A DNA stretch of 64,000 nucleotides from Streptomyces monashensis. GTDB taxonomy: Bacteria > Actinomycetota > Actinomycetes > Streptomycetales > Streptomycetaceae. The stretch lies in assembly GCF_001866665.1 (NCBI RefSeq), contig NZ_MLYO01000055.1:147632-211631 (forward strand), written 5' to 3'. The translations under genes were made by a program, and so were the position numbers. Shown piece after piece: positions 1 through 8,001 of the stretch. Within the stretch, counting starts at the first letter, position 1, and every line of letters starts with the position of its first letter. The notes under the pieces were generated by a model. It worked only from the letters and a program-made list of their open reading frames with translations. It made no database searches and had not been told where the DNA came from.

Positions 1-133
1 CGGCGGCGACCCGGCCGGGGTCGGCGTCGGGGAGGTCGGCGGTCAGCTCGGTCAGGGTACGCAGCAGCGCGGTACCGGGACCGTCGGTGTCCAGACCGCC
101 TGCTGAAGCCGGATCTGCGGGCGCGATGGTCAC
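1..133 (-). CDS. nrdA: Ribonucleotide reductase class Ia large subunit, N-terminus only (partial)
   Basis: Only the first 44 codons lie in the window; the gene runs off the left edge. It starts at GTG (131-133) with a GGGAGA ribosome site about 7 nt upstream. The peptide begins MTIAPADPASAGG and resembles, from memory, the start of Streptomyces NrdA, the large subunit of the oxygen-dependent ribonucleotide reductase. The identification rests mainly on the leader: a cobalamin riboswitch and NrdR-type boxes lie directly upstream, the arrangement known for nrdABS in S. coelicolor, where the B12-dependent enzyme NrdJ makes the class Ia enzyme dispensable. Another B12-controlled gene cannot be excluded from 44 residues. 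Confidence 0.7.
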   Translation of the reverse strand, partial: MTIAPADPASAGGLDTDGPGTALLRTLTELTADLPDADPGRVAA

Positions 134-264
134 GTGGGGCTCTCCCTCGCTCGGCACGGGGGCCTTGCGGAGGGCAGGGGGCAGCCACGAGCGCGCACGC
201 GTCGCGTCCACCGGCCCATTCCACGAGGCCCGGACGTCGGAAGGCACCCGGGCCGGACGGCCGG

Positions 265-378
265 GCGCACGCTGCCGGCAGGTCCTCGGACTGACTCCTG
301 GGCGCGGATGCGCACAAGTACACCGTTGCGGGACAGTTCCGGATTCGCACCGGATTCCCCTGCGGCGACAGCGAGGAT
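265..378 (-). ncRNA. Cobalamin (adenosylcobalamin) riboswitch
   Basis: Read on the minus strand, the leader contains the conserved cobalamin aptamer elements in order: the GGGAATCCGGTGCGAATCC core (about 337-358), the CTGTCCCGCAACGGTG segment (319-334) and the AGTCAGTCCGAGGACCTGCC block near 280-296. A P2-type stem pairs 359-373 with 270-282. It sits about 130 nt upstream of the GTG start at 133, so adenosylcobalamin should repress the downstream gene. The stretch 134-264 is GC-rich with pairing potential and would hold the expression platform; I did not resolve a terminator there. Confidence 0.9.
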
Positions 379-379
379 G

Positions 380-426
380 AGCATACATCTAGTGCCGGGC
401 TGTCGTGACACCCCCAGATGTTGTGT
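380..426 (-). promoter_or_regulatory. Pair of NrdR-type boxes upstream of the riboswitch
   Basis: Two 16-bp imperfect palindromes occur at 411-426 (minus strand ACACAACATCTGGGGG) and 380-395 (GCACTAGATGTATGCT). Both fit the NrdR box pattern (ACAC-W-A-T-A-T-A-T-W-GTGT) partly, and their spacing is 31 bp, three helical turns, which is characteristic of tandem NrdR boxes. The proximal box abuts the riboswitch, so NrdR would act at the promoter and cobalamin on the transcript. Confidence 0.6.
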
Positions 427-486
427 CTGTTGTGTGTTGCGCTGGCTTCAGAGCGTCAACTTGTGTATGACGGGGGACATACGAGA

Positions 487-521
487 GCGGGCCGCCGTGG
501 GTTCGTCCCATGGCGGCCCGC
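487..521. terminator. GC-rich hairpin downstream of the symporter gene
   Basis: Arms GCGGGCCGCCGTGGG and CCCATGGCGGCCCGC flank a short TTCG loop, with one mismatch or wobble. There is no clear T-run. It lies between the 3' end of the symporter gene (600) and the nrdA promoter, so it probably ends symporter transcription. Confidence 0.5.
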
Positions 522-599
522 TGCGGTGCGTCGTGGTAGACCGCGCCCACGCGGCGGAGCCGCAGAGCGATACGGCCCCGCTCCCCTAGGGGGCGCGTT

Positions 600-2216
600 T
601 CAGTGGGCGACACCCGCCAGTTCCGTCTCGACGCCCGGGTCGCCCGCGTCCGCCGTGTAGTCCTCCGGCCTGGTCTCGTCCAGGCCCGCGGGGGCCTTCA
701 CGGCCTTCAGGACGAGGGTGAGGATCACGGTGACCGCCACGTTCAGTACGAACGCCGTCATGCCGATGTAGCCGATCTCGCCGATGCCGGGGATCTCCTT
801 CGCCGAGCCGCCGAAGTGCTTCTGGGTCGGGGAGGCGACGCCGTACGCGGCGACCGTGCCGTAGATCATGCCGACCGCCCAGCCGGCGAGCAGCGCCCAG
901 CGGTGGAACCAGCGGGTGAACAGGCCGCCGACCAGGGCCGGGAAGGTCTGCAGGATCCAGATGCCGCCCAGCAGCTGGAAGTTGATGGCGACCGTCTTGT
1001 CCATGGTGAGGACGAAGACCAGGGCGCCGACCTTCACCAGCAGGGAGACCAGCTTGGAGACCTGGGCCTCCTGCTTCGGCGTGGCGTCCGGTCTGATGAA
1101 GTCCCGGTAGATGTTGCGGGTGAAGAGGTTCGCCGCCGCGATCGACATGATGGCCGCGGGCACGAGGGCGCCGATGCCGATGGCGGCGAAGGCCACGCCC
1201 GCGAACCAGCTCGGGAACATGTCCTCGAACAGCTGCGGGATCGCCAACTGCCCGTTGCCGACCTTGACTCCGGCCGCGATCGCCATGAATCCCAGCAGGG
1301 CCAGCAGGCCGAGCATCAGGGAGTACAGCGGCAGGATCGTGGTGTTGCGGCGGATCACCTCACGGCTCTTGGACGACAGGGTCGCGGTGATCGAGTGCGG
1401 GTACATGAACAGGGCCAGGGCCGAACCGAGGGCCAGCGTGGCGTATGTCCACTGGCCCGCCTGCGGGGGCACGAGCGCGCCGCGCGGCTTGCCCGTCGCT
1501 GGGCTGACCTGGCTGAAGGCGTGACCGGCCTTCGCGAAGACGGCGTCGAAGCCGCCCAGCTTGATCGGGATGTAGATGATCGCGACCGCGATGACGATGT
1601 AGATCAGTGCGTCCTTGACGAACGCGATCAGGGCGGGGGCGCGCAGCCCGGACGAGTACGTGTAGGCCGCGAGCACACCGAAGGCGATCAGCAGCGGCAG
1701 GTCCCGGACGAACCAGTTGCCGCTGTTCTCCCCGCCGACGCCCATCACGTCCAGCACGGCCTGGATGCCGACGAGCTGGAGCGCGATGTACGGCATCGTG
1801 GCGAGGATGCCGGTCAGCGCCACCGCCAGCGACAGGCTCTTGGAGCCGAACCGGCCGCGCACGAAGTCCGAGGTCGTCACGTAGCCGTGCTTGTGGGACA
1901 CCGACCACAGGCGGGGCAGGAACGTGAAGATCAGCGGATAGACGAGGATCGTGTACGGCACCGCGAAGAAGCCGGACGCGCCCGCCGCGTAGATCGCCGC
2001 CGGTACGGCGACGAATGTGTACGCCGTGTACAGGTCACCGCCGAGCAGGAACCAGGTGATCCAGGTGCCGAACGACCGCCCGCCCAGGCCCCATTCGTCC
2101 AGCGAGTGCTCGTTCTCGGCCCTGCGCCAGCGTGCGGCGAGGAAGCCCATGACCGTGACGGCCAGGAAGAAGAAGATGAAGACGCCGAGCGCGACGCCGT
2201 TGACGCCGTTCTTCAC
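600..2216 (-). CDS. Sodium:solute symporter (SSS family) permease
   Basis: A 538-residue polytopic membrane protein of usual SSS family length with about 13 hydrophobic segments. The first (residues ~8-28) is rich in Phe/Leu and is followed by the conserved region with WITWFLLGGDLYTAYTF. It should couple Na+ entry to uptake of an organic solute, most likely a monocarboxylate or other organic acid. The GTG start (2214-2216) overlaps the TGA of the upstream DUF3311 gene as GTGA, so the two are translationally coupled; SSS/DUF3311 pairs are common. The C-terminus is acidic and cytoplasmic. The substrate cannot be read from the sequence. Confidence 0.85.
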   Translation of the reverse strand: MKNGVNGVALGVFIFFFLAVTVMGFLAARWRRAENEHSLDEWGLGGRSFGTWITWFLLGGDLYTAYTFVAVPAAIYAAGASGFFAVPYTILVYPLIFTFLPRLWSVSHKHGYVTTSDFVRGRFGSKSLSLAVALTGILATMPYIALQLVGIQAVLDVMGVGGENSGNWFVRDLPLLIAFGVLAAYTYSSGLRAPALIAFVKDALIYIVIAVAIIYIPIKLGGFDAVFAKAGHAFSQVSPATGKPRGALVPPQAGQWTYATLALGSALALFMYPHSITATLSSKSREVIRRNTTILPLYSLMLGLLALLGFMAIAAGVKVGNGQLAIPQLFEDMFPSWFAGVAFAAIGIGALVPAAIMSIAAANLFTRNIYRDFIRPDATPKQEAQVSKLVSLLVKVGALVFVLTMDKTVAINFQLLGGIWILQTFPALVGGLFTRWFHRWALLAGWAVGMIYGTVAAYGVASPTQKHFGGSAKEIPGIGEIGYIGMTAFVLNVAVTVILTLVLKAVKAPAGLDETRPEDYTADAGDPGVETELAGVAH

Positions 2217-2476
2217 TTCGCCGCACCCCCCTGCCGGCCGGCGCGGGCGCGCTGGTCACGCTGCCACAGCTTGTACGCCGTCATCGTGAGCGCCGTGGAG
2301 ATCAGCACCCAGAGCATCTGGTACCAGTAGAAGAAGGGGATACCGATGAACGCGGGGTCGGTCTTGGCGTACGAGCCGACCCACAGCATCGCCACGAAGG
2401 GCGCGACGAGGCACACGCCGATGATCACGCGCACCGGTGTCACCACCGGCGGCCTCACTTCTGGTGCTTCGGACAT
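2213..2476 (-). CDS. DUF3311 small membrane protein, symporter partner
   Basis: An 87-residue protein with two predicted membrane helices (residues ~18-40 and ~52-72), matching DUF3311 proteins encoded just before SSS permeases. I start it at ATG 2476, with GGAG 9 nt upstream; an in-frame GTG at 2506 lacks a ribosome site. Its stop overlaps the symporter start (GTGA), so the proteins are probably made in a fixed ratio and form a complex in the membrane. No catalytic motif is visible; the role is inferred from the pairing. Confidence 0.75.
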   Translation of the reverse strand: MSEAPEVRPPVVTPVRVIIGVCLVAPFVAMLWVGSYAKTDPAFIGIPFFYWYQMLWVLISTALTMTAYKLWQRDQRARAGRQGGAAK

Positions 2477-2617
2477 GCCACCGATCTCCGTCCCCTCGCT
2501 GATCACCTGTGTAATGCGCAGGCAATCTAGGTGACGGTGTCACGGCAGTGGAAGACCTCGTCCGCATATCGGTATATCGATTCGGCGAACGTGCACCGCC
2601 CGCGCCCCCGGCGGGGT

Positions 2618-3382
2618 CTACTCGACGGGCCGCTTCAGCCGCGCCACGAACTTGTAGCGGTCCCCGCGGTACACCGAGCGCACCCACTCCACCGGCTTGC
2701 CCTCGCGGTCCAGGGAGTGACGGGAGAGCATCAGCATGGGCAGGCCCACGTCGGTGCCGAGCAGGCCCGCCTCGCGCGGCGTGGCCAGGGAGGTCTCGAT
2801 GGTCTCCTCGGCCTCGGCGAGATGGACGTCGTAGACCTCCGCGAGCGCGGTGTAGAGAGAGGTGTACTTCGCCAGGGAGCGGCGCAGGGCCGGGAAGCGC
2901 TTGGCGCTCAGATGCGTGGTCTCGATCGCCATCGGCTCGCCGTTGGCCATGCGCAGCCGCTCGATGCGCAGCACGCGCCCGCCGGCCGTGATGTCGAGCA
3001 GCCCGGCGAGCCGGTCGTCCGCCGTGATGTACCCGACGTCCAGCAGTTGAGAGGTCGGCTCCAGGCCCTGGGCGCGCATGTCCTCGGTGTAGGAGGTGAG
3101 CTGGAGCGCCTGGGAGACCTTGGGCTTGGCGACAAAGGTGCCCTTGCCCTGGATCCGCTCCAGCCGGCCCTCGACGACCAGCTCCTGAAGGGCCTGGCGG
3201 ACGGTGGTGCGGGAGGTGTCGAATTCGGCCGCCAGTGTGCGCTCGGGCGGGACCGGAGTGCCCGGCGCCTGCGTCTCCGTCATGTCGAGCAGGTGCTTCT
3301 TCAAGCGGTAGTACTTGGGCACGCGTGCCGTACGGACGGTGGTGCCGGCCTCGTTCTCCGCACTGCTCACGTCGGTGCTCAT
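2618..3382 (-). CDS. dasR: GntR/HutC-family regulator DasR
   Basis: 254 residues, the size of S. coelicolor DasR. It has an N-terminal GntR winged helix (residues ~20-90, with EFDTSRTTVRQALQELVVEG) and a C-terminal UTRA effector domain (~105-245). I recognise it as DasR by close match of both domains to the S. coelicolor protein as I remember it. DasR represses N-acetylglucosamine transport and metabolism and antibiotic genes until glucosamine-6-phosphate or GlcNAc-6-phosphate releases it from dre sites. The start is ATG 3382 with GGAAGG upstream. Two dre-like sites flank the gene region, one 135 bp upstream of its start and one before nagB. The dasABC transporter genes normally next to dasR in S. 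coelicolor are absent here. Confidence 0.93.
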   Translation of the reverse strand: MSTDVSSAENEAGTTVRTARVPKYYRLKKHLLDMTETQAPGTPVPPERTLAAEFDTSRTTVRQALQELVVEGRLERIQGKGTFVAKPKVSQALQLTSYTEDMRAQGLEPTSQLLDVGYITADDRLAGLLDITAGGRVLRIERLRMANGEPMAIETTHLSAKRFPALRRSLAKYTSLYTALAEVYDVHLAEAEETIETSLATPREAGLLGTDVGLPMLMLSRHSLDREGKPVEWVRSVYRGDRYKFVARLKRPVE

Positions 3383-3516
3383 GCCCTGCCTTCCCGGCTC
3401 CGGATGCCGAAAGCGACCGACTGACATCGGCCACGGCTCACATCGTGGCACGGGTTCTTGTGTCCGGAGTCCACCCGCACGCCCCGCGATCTCCTCTGTA
3501 TACCGTCGCACCCCTG

Positions 3517-3532
3517 GTTGGTCTAGTCCATC
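3517..3532. promoter_or_regulatory. dre operator (DasR site) upstream of dasR
   Basis: GTTGGTCTAGTCCATC matches the dre consensus ACTGGTCTAGACCACT in the core TGGTCTAG-CCA. It lies between the end of nagB and the start of dasR, 135 bp upstream of dasR. In S. coelicolor the equivalent site serves the dasR-dasA intergenic region. Confidence 0.75.
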
Positions 3533-3548
3533 ACCCCGCCCCGGGCCT

Positions 3549-4334
3549 CTAGATCCCCTGCCAGTCCGGCTTGTTGGCGTAGGTGTGCCGGAAGTAGTCG
3601 GCGAGCTTCAGCTTGGACGCGGCCGCCTCGTCGACCACCACCGTCGCGTGCGGGTGCAGCTGGAGCGCGGAGGCCGGGCAGACCGCGGCGACCGGGCCCT
3701 CGACGGTCGCGGCCACCGCGTCGGCCTTGCCCTCGCCGGTCGCGAGCAGCACCAGGTGCCGGGCCTCCAGGATGGTGCCGATGCCCTGGGTGATGACGTG
3801 GTGGGGGACCTGGCCGATGTCGCCGTCGAAGAAGCGGGCGTTGTCGACGCGGGTCTGCTCGGTCAGCGTCTTGATGCGGGTGCGCGAGGCGAGCGAGGAG
3901 CACGGCTCGTTGAAGCCGATGTGTCCGTCGGTGCCGATGCCGAGCAGCTGGAGGTCCACCCCGCCGGCCGTGGCGAGCGCGCGGTCGTACTCCTCGCACG
4001 CCGCCTGGACGTCCGCGGCGGTGCCGTCGGGGCCGAGGAACGCGTCCATGCCGATGCCGAGCGGCTCCAGCACCTCACGGCGCAGCACCGAGCGGTAGGA
4101 CTCGGGGTGCTCGGCGGGCAGCCCCACGTACTCGTCGAGCTGGGCGATCCGGGCCCGCGAGGTGTCCACGGCGCCGGAGCGCACCTTCGCGGTCAGCGAC
4201 TGATAGATGGGCAGCGGGGTGGAGCCGGTGGCCACGCCGAGCAGGGCGTCGGGCTTGCGTCGCAGCAGCTGTGCCATGGCCTCGGCGATCAGCTCGCCGC
4301 CCGCCGCGGCGTCCGGAACGATGACAACTTCCAC
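3549..4334 (-). CDS. nagB: Glucosamine-6-phosphate deaminase
   Basis: 261 residues, the usual NagB length. It converts glucosamine-6-phosphate to fructose-6-phosphate and ammonia in the cytoplasm, the last step of GlcNAc use. Visible family features are GVATGSTPLPIYQ near residue 34, LDEYVGL near 66, and LGIGTDGHIGFNEPC near 130, which carries the catalytic Asp and His. It starts at GTG 4334, 52 bp downstream of a good dre site, so DasR should repress it. It is followed by dasR on the same strand with a 166-bp gap holding a second dre. In S. coelicolor nagB also belongs to the DasR regulon. Confidence 0.95.
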   Translation of the reverse strand: MEVVIVPDAAAGGELIAEAMAQLLRRKPDALLGVATGSTPLPIYQSLTAKVRSGAVDTSRARIAQLDEYVGLPAEHPESYRSVLRREVLEPLGIGMDAFLGPDGTAADVQAACEEYDRALATAGGVDLQLLGIGTDGHIGFNEPCSSLASRTRIKTLTEQTRVDNARFFDGDIGQVPHHVITQGIGTILEARHLVLLATGEGKADAVAATVEGPVAAVCPASALQLHPHATVVVDEAAASKLKLADYFRHTYANKPDWQGI

Positions 4335-4385
4335 GCTGGGCCTGCCGTTCTGAAGTGGGCTCGAAGTGGGCTCTGTGCACCTCTA

Positions 4386-4401
4386 TGTGGTTTAGACCAA
4401 T
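4386..4401. promoter_or_regulatory. dre operator upstream of nagB
   Basis: TGTGGTTTAGACCAAT, close to the dre consensus with the palindromic core GGTTTAGACC. It is 52 bp upstream of the nagB start and an A/T-rich stretch follows, as expected for an operator overlapping the promoter. Confidence 0.8.
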
Positions 4402-4482
4402 CTAACAGAATCGCCGTACGACGGGGCGGGAAAGCGGGGCGGAAGCTCCGGGGAACGTTCGGGTGGAGCGGTCCGGGAGTGG

Positions 4483-5235
4483 TCAGGTGAGGGAGCCTCC
4501 CGTCGCGTCCAGCCAGTGGCCCGTCACCCAGCGACCGTCCTCCGAGACCAGGAAGGCCACCACGTCGGCGATGTCCGACGGCCGGCCCACCCGGCCCAGC
4601 GCCGCGTACGCCGCCGCGTTCGCCCATGCCTCGTCGCTCGCGCGCAGCCAGTCGGCGGTGACGTCGGTGTCCACGATGCCGGGCGCCACCGAGTTCACCG
4701 TGATCCCGCGGGGGCCGAGCACCTTGGACAGGTCCCGGGTGAAGACGTCCAGCGCGGCCTTCGTCATCGCGTAGGCGACGAGGTGGGGCATCAGGGCGGT
4801 CCGTGCGAGCCCCGACGATATGTTCACCACCCGTCCGCCGTCCCGCAGTCGGTCCGCCCCGAGCTGCGTGAGGAAGAACGGTGCCTTCGCGTTCACCGCG
4901 AAGAGGCGGTCGTACTCCTCCTCGTCGATCTCCGTGAACGGGCGCGAGGTGCCGATGCCCGCGTTGTGCACGAGGATGTCCAGGCCGTCGGCGTGCCGGT
5001 CGAACTCCTCCCAGAGCCGTGCCGCGTCCCCCGGCGTGCCCAGCTCCGTCCTGATCGGGAACGCCGAGCCGCCGGCCGCCTCGATGGCCGCGACCGTCTC
5101 CTTGGCGGCCGCCTCGTCCCTTCCGCAGTGCACCGCCACCCGGGCTCCGTCTCGCCCGAGCCGCTCGGCGATGCCCCGCCCGATGCCCCGGCTCGCACCC
5201 GTGACCAGCGCCGTCTTCCCCGTGAGCGCACCCAT
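4483..5235 (-). CDS. SDR family NAD(P)-dependent oxidoreductase
   Basis: 250 residues, a classical short-chain dehydrogenase. The Rossmann motif TGASRGIGRG is near residue 12, NAG is in the central strand, the catalytic Ser is in the NISSGL segment, and YAMTK supplies Tyr and Lys. The end resembles 3-oxoacyl-ACP reductase-like SDRs. I chose ATG 5235 because AAGGGG sits 8 nt upstream; the GTG at 5244 would overlap that ribosome site. It is divergent from a TetR gene, with two operator-like repeats between them, so it is probably that regulator's target. The substrate is unknown. Confidence 0.88.
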   Translation of the reverse strand: MGALTGKTALVTGASRGIGRGIAERLGRDGARVAVHCGRDEAAAKETVAAIEAAGGSAFPIRTELGTPGDAARLWEEFDRHADGLDILVHNAGIGTSRPFTEIDEEEYDRLFAVNAKAPFFLTQLGADRLRDGGRVVNISSGLARTALMPHLVAYAMTKAALDVFTRDLSKVLGPRGITVNSVAPGIVDTDVTADWLRASDEAWANAAAYAALGRVGRPSDIADVVAFLVSEDGRWVTGHWLDATGGSLT

Positions 5236-5257
5236 TTCTGCCACCCCTTCGCATTTC

Positions 5258-5318
5258 TCTAGTGGTCGCTACAGAAAAACCGTACAGCATGACGGGGACA
5301 ATTTTCTAGGGCCCGCTA
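5258..5318. promoter_or_regulatory. Two repeated TetR-type operators and TetR promoter
   Basis: TCTAGTGGTCGCTA (5258-5271) and TCTAGGGCCCGCTA (5305-5318) are copies of one site of the form TAG-N6-CTA, 47 bp apart, in the divergent SDR/TetR spacer. The second overlaps a -10 element TATAAA (5317-5322), with GGGACA at 5295-5300 as a -35 after 16 bp. Binding by the TetR protein would block its own promoter and that of the SDR gene. Confidence 0.55.
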
Positions 5319-5331
5319 TAAAATGCCTGTC

Positions 5332-5961
5332 ATGGTGACGGGTCAGGACGCGAAAGCGCAGGCGGGCAACGGCAGGACGCGTGGTCGGCCGCGCTCCTTC
5401 GACCGGGCCACCGCGCTGGAGAAGGCGCTCATGGCCTTCTGGGAGCACGGGTACGAGGCCACCTCGGTCTCCGACCTCACCCGGATCATGGGCATCGGGG
5501 CGCCGAGTCTCTACGCGGCCTTCGGCGACAAGCGGAGCCTGTTCGAGGAGGTCGTCCGGGTCTACGCGGACACGCACGGCGCCTTCGGCGACCGCGCCCT
5601 CGCCGAGGAGTCCACCGCTCGCGACGCCGTCGCCCGCACGCTGCGCGAGGCCGCCGCCGAGTACACCGACCCCGCCCACCCCTTCGGCTGCCTCGTCGTG
5701 CACGCCGCGACCAACTGCACCAGCGCCGAGGTGGAGCGGCTGCTGCGCGAGCGGCGCAACGCCAACATCGCGGCCATGGCCTCCCGGATCCGTGCCGACG
5801 TCGCGGCGGGGGTGCTCCCGGCCGGCACCGACGCCGCCGCACTGGCCCGGCACACCGGCGCGATGATCCAGGGCATGTCCCAGCAGGCGCGCGACGGGGC
5901 GAGCCGGGAGGAACTGGAAGCACTCGCGGAAATTGCCATGACCATCTGGCCCCAAGACTGA
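5332..5961 (+). CDS. TetR/AcrR family transcriptional regulator
   Basis: About 209 residues with an N-terminal TetR helix-turn-helix (residues ~18-65: GRPRSFDRATALEKALMAFW then YEATSVSDLTRIMGI) and a ligand-binding C-terminal half. The C-terminal domain has the CLVVHAATNC-type segment of the TetR subgroup that controls SDR or nitroreductase-like genes. No ribosome site precedes either ATG (5323 or 5332). The -10 at 5317-5322 would start transcription near 5329, which favours a leaderless or near-leaderless start at ATG 5332. It is divergent from the SDR gene and probably represses both. The inducer is unknown. Confidence 0.87.
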   Translation: MVTGQDAKAQAGNGRTRGRPRSFDRATALEKALMAFWEHGYEATSVSDLTRIMGIGAPSLYAAFGDKRSLFEEVVRVYADTHGAFGDRALAEESTARDAVARTLREAAAEYTDPAHPFGCLVVHAATNCTSAEVERLLRERRNANIAAMASRIRADVAAGVLPAGTDAAALARHTGAMIQGMSQQARDGASREELEALAEIAMTIWPQD

Positions 5962-6321
5962 GCCCGGCGGGCTAGGCTGCGTGCTGCGTGGCATCGAGTG
6001 CCATCAGGTGTGGATATCGGGTGCCATCGCTCGTGCATGCCGACAAGGCCATGGACACACCCTTGTGGTCTAGTCCACAATTCCAAGAGAACACAAAAGC
6101 CTCCGCCTTCCCCGCACAGGAGGGCGGATCGAGGAACCGGCGCTCTCTGCCCTGACTGCCCCGGCTCCTCGACCTTCGGCCGGCCGGGACCGCACACCCC
6201 GCGGCCGATGATGCTCCGGGCTGCGGTGCCGGGAGGGTTGAGGGTCCCTTCCAGGCGCCGCGGCCCGCGGGTGTTTTCGGCCACCTTCACACGTGCGAGT
6301 ACGCTCACACACGTGCCCTCC
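5962..6321. other. 360-bp intergenic region with a dre site
   Basis: No coding sequence is convincing here. The stretch begins after the TetR stop, contains a perfect palindrome with a dre core (6063-6080), then GC-rich sequence, and ends in an A/T-richer segment with a possible -10 TACGCT (6300-6305) just before the histidine kinase gene. Confidence 0.5.
6064..6079. promoter_or_regulatory. Candidate dre operator upstream of the PdtaS-type kinase
   Basis: TGTGGTCTAGTCCACA, inside the 18-bp palindrome TTGTGGTCTAGTCCACAA, carries the dre core TGGTCTAG-CCA exactly as at 3517-3532. It is about 240 bp upstream of the histidine kinase start. DasR binding is inferred from sequence only. Confidence 0.6.
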
Positions 6322-7788
6322 ATGAACGAACTGGTCCGCCAGCACACCGCCCTCGACGACTCCGACCTCGAGTGGCTGCACCTGCTGGTCTCGGAGTGGC
6401 AACTGCTCTCCGACCTGTCCTTCGCGGACCTGGTCCTGTGGGTCCCCACCCGGGACGGCACCCGGTACGTCTCGGTCGCCCAGATGCGCCCGAACACCGG
6501 CCCCACCTCCTACCAGGACGACATGGTCGGCCACCTCGTCCCGCGCGGCCGCCGGCCCATGCTGGACGCGGCCCTGGACGAGGGCCGGATCGTGCGCGAG
6601 GGCGACCCGGAGTGGCGCGAAGAGGTCCCCGTTCGGGTCGAGTCCATCCCCGTACGACGCGAGGGCCGCGTGCTCGGCGTGATCGCCCGCAACACCAACC
6701 TGCTCACCGTCCGCACCCCGAGCCGGCTGGAGCTGACCTACCTCCAGAGCGCCTCAGATCTCGCGCAGATGATCGCTGCAGGATCGTTCCCCTTCCCGGA
6801 CCAGCAGGTGGACATGGACGCCTCGCCGCGCGCCGGCGACGGACTGATCCGGCTCGACGCGGACGGCATCGTCCAGTACGCGTCCCCGAACGCCCTGTCC
6901 GCCTACCACCGGCTCGGGCTCGCCGCCGACCTGGTCGGCCACCACCTCGGACAGACCACCGCCGAACTCGCCCCGACCCGCGGCCCGGTGGACGAGGCGC
7001 TGGTCAAGCTCGCGAGCGGCTGGGCGCCGCGCGAGTTCGAGATCGAGGCCCACGACGGGGTGATCCAGTTCCGGGCGATCCCGCTCAAGCCCAAGGGCAC
7101 CCGGATCGGCTCGCTGGTGCTGTGCCGGGACGTCACCGAACTGCGGCGCCGCGAACGCGAGTTGATCACCAAGGACGCCACCATCCGGGAGATCCACCAC
7201 CGGGTGAAGAACAACCTCCAGACGGTCGCCGCCCTGCTGCGCCTCCAGGCGCGGCGGATCGAGTCCGAGCGCGGCCGGGAGGCCCTGGAGGAGGCCGTGC
7301 GCCGGGTCGGCTCCATCGCGATCGTGCACGAGACGCTGTCCCAGAACCTGGACGAGCGCGTGGAGTTCGACGACATCGCCGACCGGGTACTGGCGATGGT
7401 CGCCGAGATCTCGCCGGGCAAGGTGGCCGGCCGGCGCACAGGATGCTTCGGGATCCTGGACGCCGAGGTCGCCACCCCGCTGTCCATGGTCCTCACCGAG
7501 GTCCTCCAGAACGCCCTGGAGCACGGCTTCCGCGAGGGCGACACCGGCACCGTCGAGGTCTCCGCGGTCCGCGGCGGTACGACGAAGGAGGCCCGGCTCC
7601 TGGTCACGGTCCAGGACGACGGCGTCGGCCTGCCCGAGGGCTTCGACCCGCACCGCTCGGGCAATCTCGGCCTGCAGATCGTACGGACGCTGGTGGAGGG
7701 CGAGTTGGGCGGCTCGTTCGACATGGTCCCGGCGCCGGAGCGGGGCACCCGGGTGATCCTCGACCTTCCGGTGCGGTCGCAGAAATAG
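6322..7788 (+). CDS. Cytoplasmic sensor histidine kinase, PdtaS type
   Basis: 488 residues with no membrane segment. The order is an N-terminal GAF-like domain (~1-150), a PAS domain (~170-270), a HisKA_2 dimerisation domain with IHHRVKNNLQTVAALLRLQ (phospho-His near residue 292), and a HATPase domain with NALEHGF and GLGLQIV-like boxes at the end. This is the layout of mycobacterial PdtaS, which phosphorylates the RNA-binding antiterminator PdtaR. PdtaS lies next to whiB1 in mycobacteria, and here wblE follows. A GTG at 6313 is an alternative start; neither has a clear ribosome site. A dre-like palindrome upstream suggests control by aminosugars. Confidence 0.88.
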   Translation: MNELVRQHTALDDSDLEWLHLLVSEWQLLSDLSFADLVLWVPTRDGTRYVSVAQMRPNTGPTSYQDDMVGHLVPRGRRPMLDAALDEGRIVREGDPEWREEVPVRVESIPVRREGRVLGVIARNTNLLTVRTPSRLELTYLQSASDLAQMIAAGSFPFPDQQVDMDASPRAGDGLIRLDADGIVQYASPNALSAYHRLGLAADLVGHHLGQTTAELAPTRGPVDEALVKLASGWAPREFEIEAHDGVIQFRAIPLKPKGTRIGSLVLCRDVTELRRRERELITKDATIREIHHRVKNNLQTVAALLRLQARRIESERGREALEEAVRRVGSIAIVHETLSQNLDERVEFDDIADRVLAMVAEISPGKVAGRRTGCFGILDAEVATPLSMVLTEVLQNALEHGFREGDTGTVEVSAVRGGTTKEARLLVTVQDDGVGLPEGFDPHRSGNLGLQIVRTLVEGELGGSFDMVPAPERGTRVILDLPVRSQK

Positions 7789-7841
7789 CCGGCCGACAGC
7801 CTTTTCGTACAAGGGAGTTGGCCGGCTCGGCTGTGCACAGC

Positions 7842-7872
7842 AAAAAGCCCCGGACCGGTGTTGGTCCGAGGC
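7842..7872 (-). terminator. Rho-independent terminator of wblE
   Basis: On the minus strand GCCTCGGACC-loop-GGTCCGGGGC is followed by TTTTT (7842-7846). It lies 130 nt downstream of the wblE stop. It is a classic intrinsic terminator, unusual in this GC-rich window for its clear T-run. Confidence 0.85.
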
Positions 7873-8001
7873 TCGTGCTCGTTGCTGCTCTGCGTCATTG
7901 CTAAGCGCATCGGGGGATACTGCGCGCTGCGGCTCGGGGGCGGGAGATGCGTACGTGGTGTACGCGCCGCCAAGCTCAGGCTGTCAGCAGGGGTGGGTAG
8001 G

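Noticed and set aside
603..2330. A 575-codon open frame opposite the symporter
   Set aside because: Arg/Asp/Gln-rich shadow of a high-GC membrane protein gene; no ribosome site and no domain.
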